64,000 nucleotides of DNA from UBA2166 sp964463965 (GTDB taxonomy: Bacteria; Nitrospirota; Nitrospiria; Nitrospirales; UBA2166): NCBI GenBank assembly GCA_964463965.1, contig CAYXED010000002.1, positions 255,607 to 319,606 on the forward strand. Reading direction: 5' to 3'. Made by a program: the position numbers and the translations under genes. Below, piece by piece: positions 60,798 through 64,000 of the stretch (positions are counted from its first letter, which is position 1; each line of letters starts with the position of its first letter). The notes beneath the pieces were generated by a model. That model was not told the origin of the DNA. It did not search any database and was given only the letters and a program-made list of their open reading frames with translations.

Positions 60798-61487
60798 ATG
60801 GAAAGAGCGAGATGGAAGACTACATTGTTGCTCTTGGCATGGCTATTCCCGCTTCTGTTCATCCCGGTCTTCCCCCAGCTGTCATCGGCACAAATGCCAG
60901 TTGAGGTGAACGGAACGACCTACTGGGGAGGCGGAATTGCCGGCTTGATCAATGATCGAGCAAATGAGATGTTTACTGACTTGAACTCATCCCTTACGGG
61001 AAGTAAGCCAAACGATGATACGCTTGGCTGGTATGTGAGTTCTGGTATGGAGATCCCAATTTGGGGCCGCCCAAATGGTCACGTCATTTTGGGTGAAATC
61101 AACATGGACTTTAGGAAGTTTGGTGGCGAAATGGCTGGATTTCCTGGTGGGGGTGGTGGTACCAACACCGGCTTTGAAATTCATGAAGTCAATTTGGTTC
61201 AGATCTCAGCCAGTTTTTCACCAAAGTATCGTTTTGACAACTTTCACTCATCTGGTCGAATCTGGCCGTGGATTATCCCGGTTGGTTTGGAGCTTGGCGC
61301 AATTAGCCCTCCAGGACCTGATGTGAACCCTATTGATATTGGTACGGTTCATGGCGTGGGAGTTGATTATCTTCTGAACAAATACTTTATTGTCGGTGTT
61401 GATTTTAGGTATCACTTGGGCTCAGGTATAAACGCCATTGAAACGAATAGCTTTACCTCTGGTGTTAAAGTAGGACTGCGGTTCTAA
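60798..61487 (+). CDS. Outer-membrane beta-barrel protein, paralogue 3
   Basis: 229 aa from ATG 60798. The start MERARWKTTLLLLAWLFPLL and its upstream ACGGGAGGAATTCACA repeat the other two. The mature protein has the blocks QMPVEVNGTTYWGGGIAGL, NDRANEMFTDLNSSLTGSK, DDTLGWYVSSGMEIPI, WPWIIPVGLELGAISPPGPD, and ends in LRF. It has a Gly-rich loop (FPGGGGGTNTG) likely at the surface. Confidence 0.75.
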   Translation: MERARWKTTLLLLAWLFPLLFIPVFPQLSSAQMPVEVNGTTYWGGGIAGLINDRANEMFTDLNSSLTGSKPNDDTLGWYVSSGMEIPIWGRPNGHVILGEINMDFRKFGGEMAGFPGGGGGTNTGFEIHEVNLVQISASFSPKYRFDNFHSSGRIWPWIIPVGLELGAISPPGPDVNPIDIGTVHGVGVDYLLNKYFIVGVDFRYHLGSGINAIETNSFTSGVKVGLRF

Positions 61488-61506
61488 GGCTTGGGGGGTG
61501 ATGCTG

Positions 61507-62832
61507 ATGAAAAAATGGGCTCAGAAAGAAGGAGTATGGAGGGCACCGATCATGATGATACTTAGACCAACAACAAGTGGCCTTGCGGCGCTGGCTGTGG
61601 TCAGTATGTTCCTGTGGGGTCCGGTCGTTTCTCCAGTGCTGGCGCAGGTTGTAACGTTGACGCCGACTGAAGATGGTGCGGCTATGGGCGTTCAGCCGGG
61701 GACTGCGACCATCAATGTAAAGAATGCTGATAAGGCAAAAGTTACTTTTGATCTTTCGGGAGTGCCGGCTTCTATGCCTGGGTTAGCCTGTAAAACGCTT
61801 GATCCAGGGCAGGTAGTGTTGTCCGGTTGGTTCCGATTCCTTGGCGATGATGGTGGTTCTTCTGTCGCTGGCGATAATCTCGTCGAGCGTTGGGGACCGC
61901 CTCCGACCATTCTTGAGGGTGCTCCGGAGGGTTGTGTTGCGGAGTATCCAATTGCTCGGGGAAGAAAACCGTTTGATCCGGAAAATCCTGACAGTACAGA
62001 CAGGGGCGGTGGAACGTCTGGTTGCTATGGTAAGGCGCCAAACGTGATTACTTGGAGTCCTATTGCCAAGTCGACTGATGCTTTTACTGCTGGAATGGGT
62101 GGGTCTTCTCACTTGGATCCTAACGGATTTACTTCTGATGTGGGTGGTGATGCAAATGCCACATTGAGGACCAACTTTGATCCTACTGCGGGGCCAACTA
62201 CTCCGCTGGTCTTGAACCCATGGCACTTTGGCTCAAGTGTACCGCCATTCTTTGCGCAGTGTACGAGTCCAAAGGTTATCCCTGCGCCGCCAGTCTGCGT
62301 TGCTGCTGGAGCGAAGCTTCGGGCCAATGACAGTGGTTATAAGCGTATCTTTAAGACGCAGCCATATAACGCGCATAAGGGGCCGAATGGTGAGCGTATT
62401 CCGTCGAAGATTCCTGGTATTGGTGTCATTGGTGAGCCAAATACCTTTGGTGAAGTCGATGAGAACGCTTTTGGCCGAGGAATTATTTTTGACATCAATG
62501 GTCCATGTGACAACAATCCACTTGCGATGACACCGTGTGGACCTGGTGGATTTGGTAAAGATGGTGGGCCTCCAGCGCATCCAGCTGGAAGAGACATGAT
62601 GGGCTTTCCGCCAAAGCCTGGAAGTGCTAAGGGACAGCGTTTTCAGGTTCCTGATGAAAAGGGACGACAGACGCTTGCACGGGCAGAGGCAACGCATATC
62701 TCTGTTATTATGCACAAAGATTGCCTGACGCACGGTCATATTCCTGGGCATGGGAAGGGAATTGGTCTTCCTCCACCAGCGCAAGGATTGCCCGATGATT
62801 TTGTCGAAATCCTGAGAGGCCCGATGCCTTAA
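61507..62832 (+). CDS. Secreted protein of unknown family with Cys/His/Gly-rich C-terminus
   Basis: 441 aa from ATG 61507, with GGGGGG 8 bases upstream (ATG 61501 and GTG 61498 also in frame). A long signal region ends PVLAQ. A beta-sandwich-like start follows (GTATINVKNADKAKVTFDLSGVP), then Gly/Pro-rich sequence with 10 or so Cys and a C-terminus with HKDCLTHGHIPGHGKG. No transmembrane end. It follows the three barrels by 20 bases and is probably in one operon. I do not recognise the family; the Cys and His pattern suggests disulfides or metal binding. Confidence 0.65.
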   Translation: MKKWAQKEGVWRAPIMMILRPTTSGLAALAVVSMFLWGPVVSPVLAQVVTLTPTEDGAAMGVQPGTATINVKNADKAKVTFDLSGVPASMPGLACKTLDPGQVVLSGWFRFLGDDGGSSVAGDNLVERWGPPPTILEGAPEGCVAEYPIARGRKPFDPENPDSTDRGGGTSGCYGKAPNVITWSPIAKSTDAFTAGMGGSSHLDPNGFTSDVGGDANATLRTNFDPTAGPTTPLVLNPWHFGSSVPPFFAQCTSPKVIPAPPVCVAAGAKLRANDSGYKRIFKTQPYNAHKGPNGERIPSKIPGIGVIGEPNTFGEVDENAFGRGIIFDINGPCDNNPLAMTPCGPGGFGKDGGPPAHPAGRDMMGFPPKPGSAKGQRFQVPDEKGRQTLARAEATHISVIMHKDCLTHGHIPGHGKGIGLPPPAQGLPDDFVEILRGPMP

Positions 62833-62900
62833 ACGATATGTTTACTAGTCGTACTCATATCTTGGCTCGTGCCGTATTGATGAGTGAGGGAGGATACACC

Positions 62901-63893
62901 ATGAATCGTATGATAATGGTCATGTTGATCGGGTTTGGACTTGTATTAAGTGGTCCGGCCAGTTCCTTGATCGGATCGTCGAATGATGCTTGGGCAGGTG
63001 GCCCAGGGGAGAGGCTGATCAAGGATTTTACGGCCCCATTCCTTAGTCTCCCGTTGAGAGGGTTTTTCTATCCTCCAGCGATTGAGACTACAAACATGGG
63101 GCATGTCAAAGTGTGGGAGAGTGGTGATGGGACGAGAAACACCCAGATTCATTACACCTTCCGCGGCCTCACGGCTAACACAATGCATACACTGTGGTTT
63201 GTAAATCTGTTTATGATTACTCGGCACAGTGCGTTTCCTGGCGTTGCGCCACCAAGTCCTCAAGGCAATCCGTATTTGGGTTGGACTTCGGGAACGGCCG
63301 GTGCTGGGTATGACGCCAACGGTGATGGTGTTTTGACCTGTGGAGAGGGTGTCAGAGGTTTTGACCCTGTAATTACAACGCAGGATCCCGCCCCTGGAAA
63401 TAAGATGTCTCAGGATGGGAAGTCGCATGGGACAGGGCAATCACCTACTTTTGATCAGAATTCTTTCTGCACGAACGAATGGGGACATGCTAACCCTGTA
63501 ATTCGTATACCATATGACATTACAACGAAGAATGTTCCGGCGCAGACTCCGCCTCTTTTCCAGACAGAGGTGGTTGAGTTCCCAAATGGAGAGGTTCTGA
63601 AGCATCGGCACGTTATCGATATCTCATATAAACGGCTGTATGATGAGAATCCAGATTCTCCGCGGTTTGGTTACCAAAAGGTTGATCAGATGGGACGTCC
63701 AATCTTTCAGACGTTTCGCTTGATTCCAATGGTCGTGTGTACTCACTTTGATGGTGGGATTGGCATGAGCCATGGCCATCATCCTGGTAATGGTCCTGGT
63801 GGAGGACCGACACCAACGGCTTTTGGGTCTGACCATGAGTGTTTGATGGCTGCTATGCAGACCACACAAGCTCGGGAGACACAAGAAGATTGA
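62901..63893 (+). CDS. Secreted protein of unknown family, second of a pair
   Basis: 330 aa from ATG 62901, with GAGGGAGGA upstream; a longer frame to 62838 adds residues before the signal peptide. The signal is MNRMIMVMLIGFGLVLS and is cut near AWAGG. A beta-sandwich-like segment VKVWESGDGTRNTQIHYTFR followed by GLTANTMHTLWFV recalls CHRD-like folds. Later, a calcium-loop-like DANGDGVLTCGEG, and near the end CTHFDGGIGMSHGHHPGNG, which resembles the C-terminal motif of the upstream protein. Probable partner or paralogue of it. Function unknown. Confidence 0.65.
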   Translation: MNRMIMVMLIGFGLVLSGPASSLIGSSNDAWAGGPGERLIKDFTAPFLSLPLRGFFYPPAIETTNMGHVKVWESGDGTRNTQIHYTFRGLTANTMHTLWFVNLFMITRHSAFPGVAPPSPQGNPYLGWTSGTAGAGYDANGDGVLTCGEGVRGFDPVITTQDPAPGNKMSQDGKSHGTGQSPTFDQNSFCTNEWGHANPVIRIPYDITTKNVPAQTPPLFQTEVVEFPNGEVLKHRHVIDISYKRLYDENPDSPRFGYQKVDQMGRPIFQTFRLIPMVVCTHFDGGIGMSHGHHPGNGPGGGPTPTAFGSDHECLMAAMQTTQARETQED

Positions 63894-63949
63894 CCTAGTT
63901 TGCTAAGGGTGTCTAAATATTCTGTTTGAAGGTTGTTTAGGACGGCCTG

Positions 63950-63964
63950 CGTGACGGTGTCACG
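63950..63964 (+). terminator. Hairpin after the last gene
   Basis: CGTGAC/GTCACG arms with a 3-base loop (63950-63964), 56 bases past the stop, followed 12 bases later by AAAATTTTTATT. The U-run is displaced, so it is a possible but not classical terminator. Confidence 0.4.
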
Positions 63965-64000
63965 AACGCCCGGCAAAATTTTTATTATTAATAAAGTTAA

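Noticed and set aside
62233..62784. 183-aa minus-strand frame in the last cluster
   Set aside because: Arg/Trp/Thr-rich translation typical of antisense to Gly/Pro codons; the plus-strand protein has a signal peptide and a good ribosome-binding site.
1..64000. tRNA, rRNA, CRISPR, insertion sequences, prophage, integrase or origin
   Set aside because: None seen: no regularly spaced repeats, no transposase or integrase motif, no cloverleaf found by eye. A covariance-model scan would be decisive for small RNAs.

Overview
The window comes from a diderm (Gram-negative) bacterium with a base composition that looks mid-40s % GC by eye. It carries a lipopolysaccharide export set (lptC-lptA-lptB), a complete type II secretion (T2SS) assembly operon, outer-membrane beta-barrels ending in an aromatic residue, and many lipoproteins and signal peptides. 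It also has ClpC and a short NFACT/RqcH-like protein. The gene order (rpoN-rapZ after lptB, an nfeD-slipin-trkH-trkA group, a gspN between gspJ and gspL) would fit a Nitrospirota/Nitrospinota/Methylomirabilota-like or deltaproteobacterial-type lineage, but I cannot fix the phylum from sequence alone. I see no tRNA, rRNA, CRISPR array, transposase or prophage, so this reads as ordinary chromosome.

Layout. 1-3.0 kb is an iron-homeostasis patch: a Com-like zinc-finger protein, a 59-aa Bfd-type [2Fe-2S] protein (too short for usual ORF cut-offs), an excisionase-type HTH protein, bacterioferritin and a short AraC-type regulator, with four Fur-box-like sites. 3.1-10.1 kb is a MoxR-DUF58-DUF4381-BatA-BatB/TPR-BatD operon. 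10.2-17.4 kb (minus strand) is rpoZ-gmk-yicC-hflX-tsaD-clpC; hflX and tsaD both lack any AUG, GUG or UUG at the N-terminus expected from their families, and both have an AUC codon directly after a good Shine-Dalgarno sequence. 17.6-22 kb holds nadK, rqcH-like, prmC and anmK. 22-30.6 kb is nfeD-slipin, trkH-trkA, then lptC-lptA-lptB-rpoN-rapZ. 30.9-42 kb is mixed metabolism: aroK-aroB, a ketosynthase-fold protein whose two catalytic histidines are both tyrosines, a rhodanese lipoprotein, a formylglycine-generating-enzyme-like lipoprotein, ilvE, a secreted DUF255 protein, an SDR, a methyltransferase, a degenerate metallo-beta-lactamase-fold protein and a GNAT.

42.1-58.4 kb is a lipoprotein gene followed by gspC-D-E-F-G-H-I-J-N-L-M-K and, 4 bases further on, a 1009-aa M36 (fungalysin-type) metalloprotease with an inserted nidogen-like domain, the obvious candidate substrate of this secretion system. 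58.5-64 kb contains a small conserved hypothetical, a strong sigma70-type promoter with a long leader, three tandem outer-membrane barrel paralogues that share their start region and ribosome-binding site, and two secreted proteins of unknown family ending in Cys/His/Gly-rich segments. This last cluster is the best candidate here for an undescribed surface system.

How the parts fit: much of the window serves the envelope. LptA/B/C build the outer leaflet, the T2SS exports proteins across it, and the terminal barrels and secreted proteins would sit in or outside it. The Bat operon probably acts in the inner membrane/periplasm, and the Fur-controlled patch handles iron storage and release.
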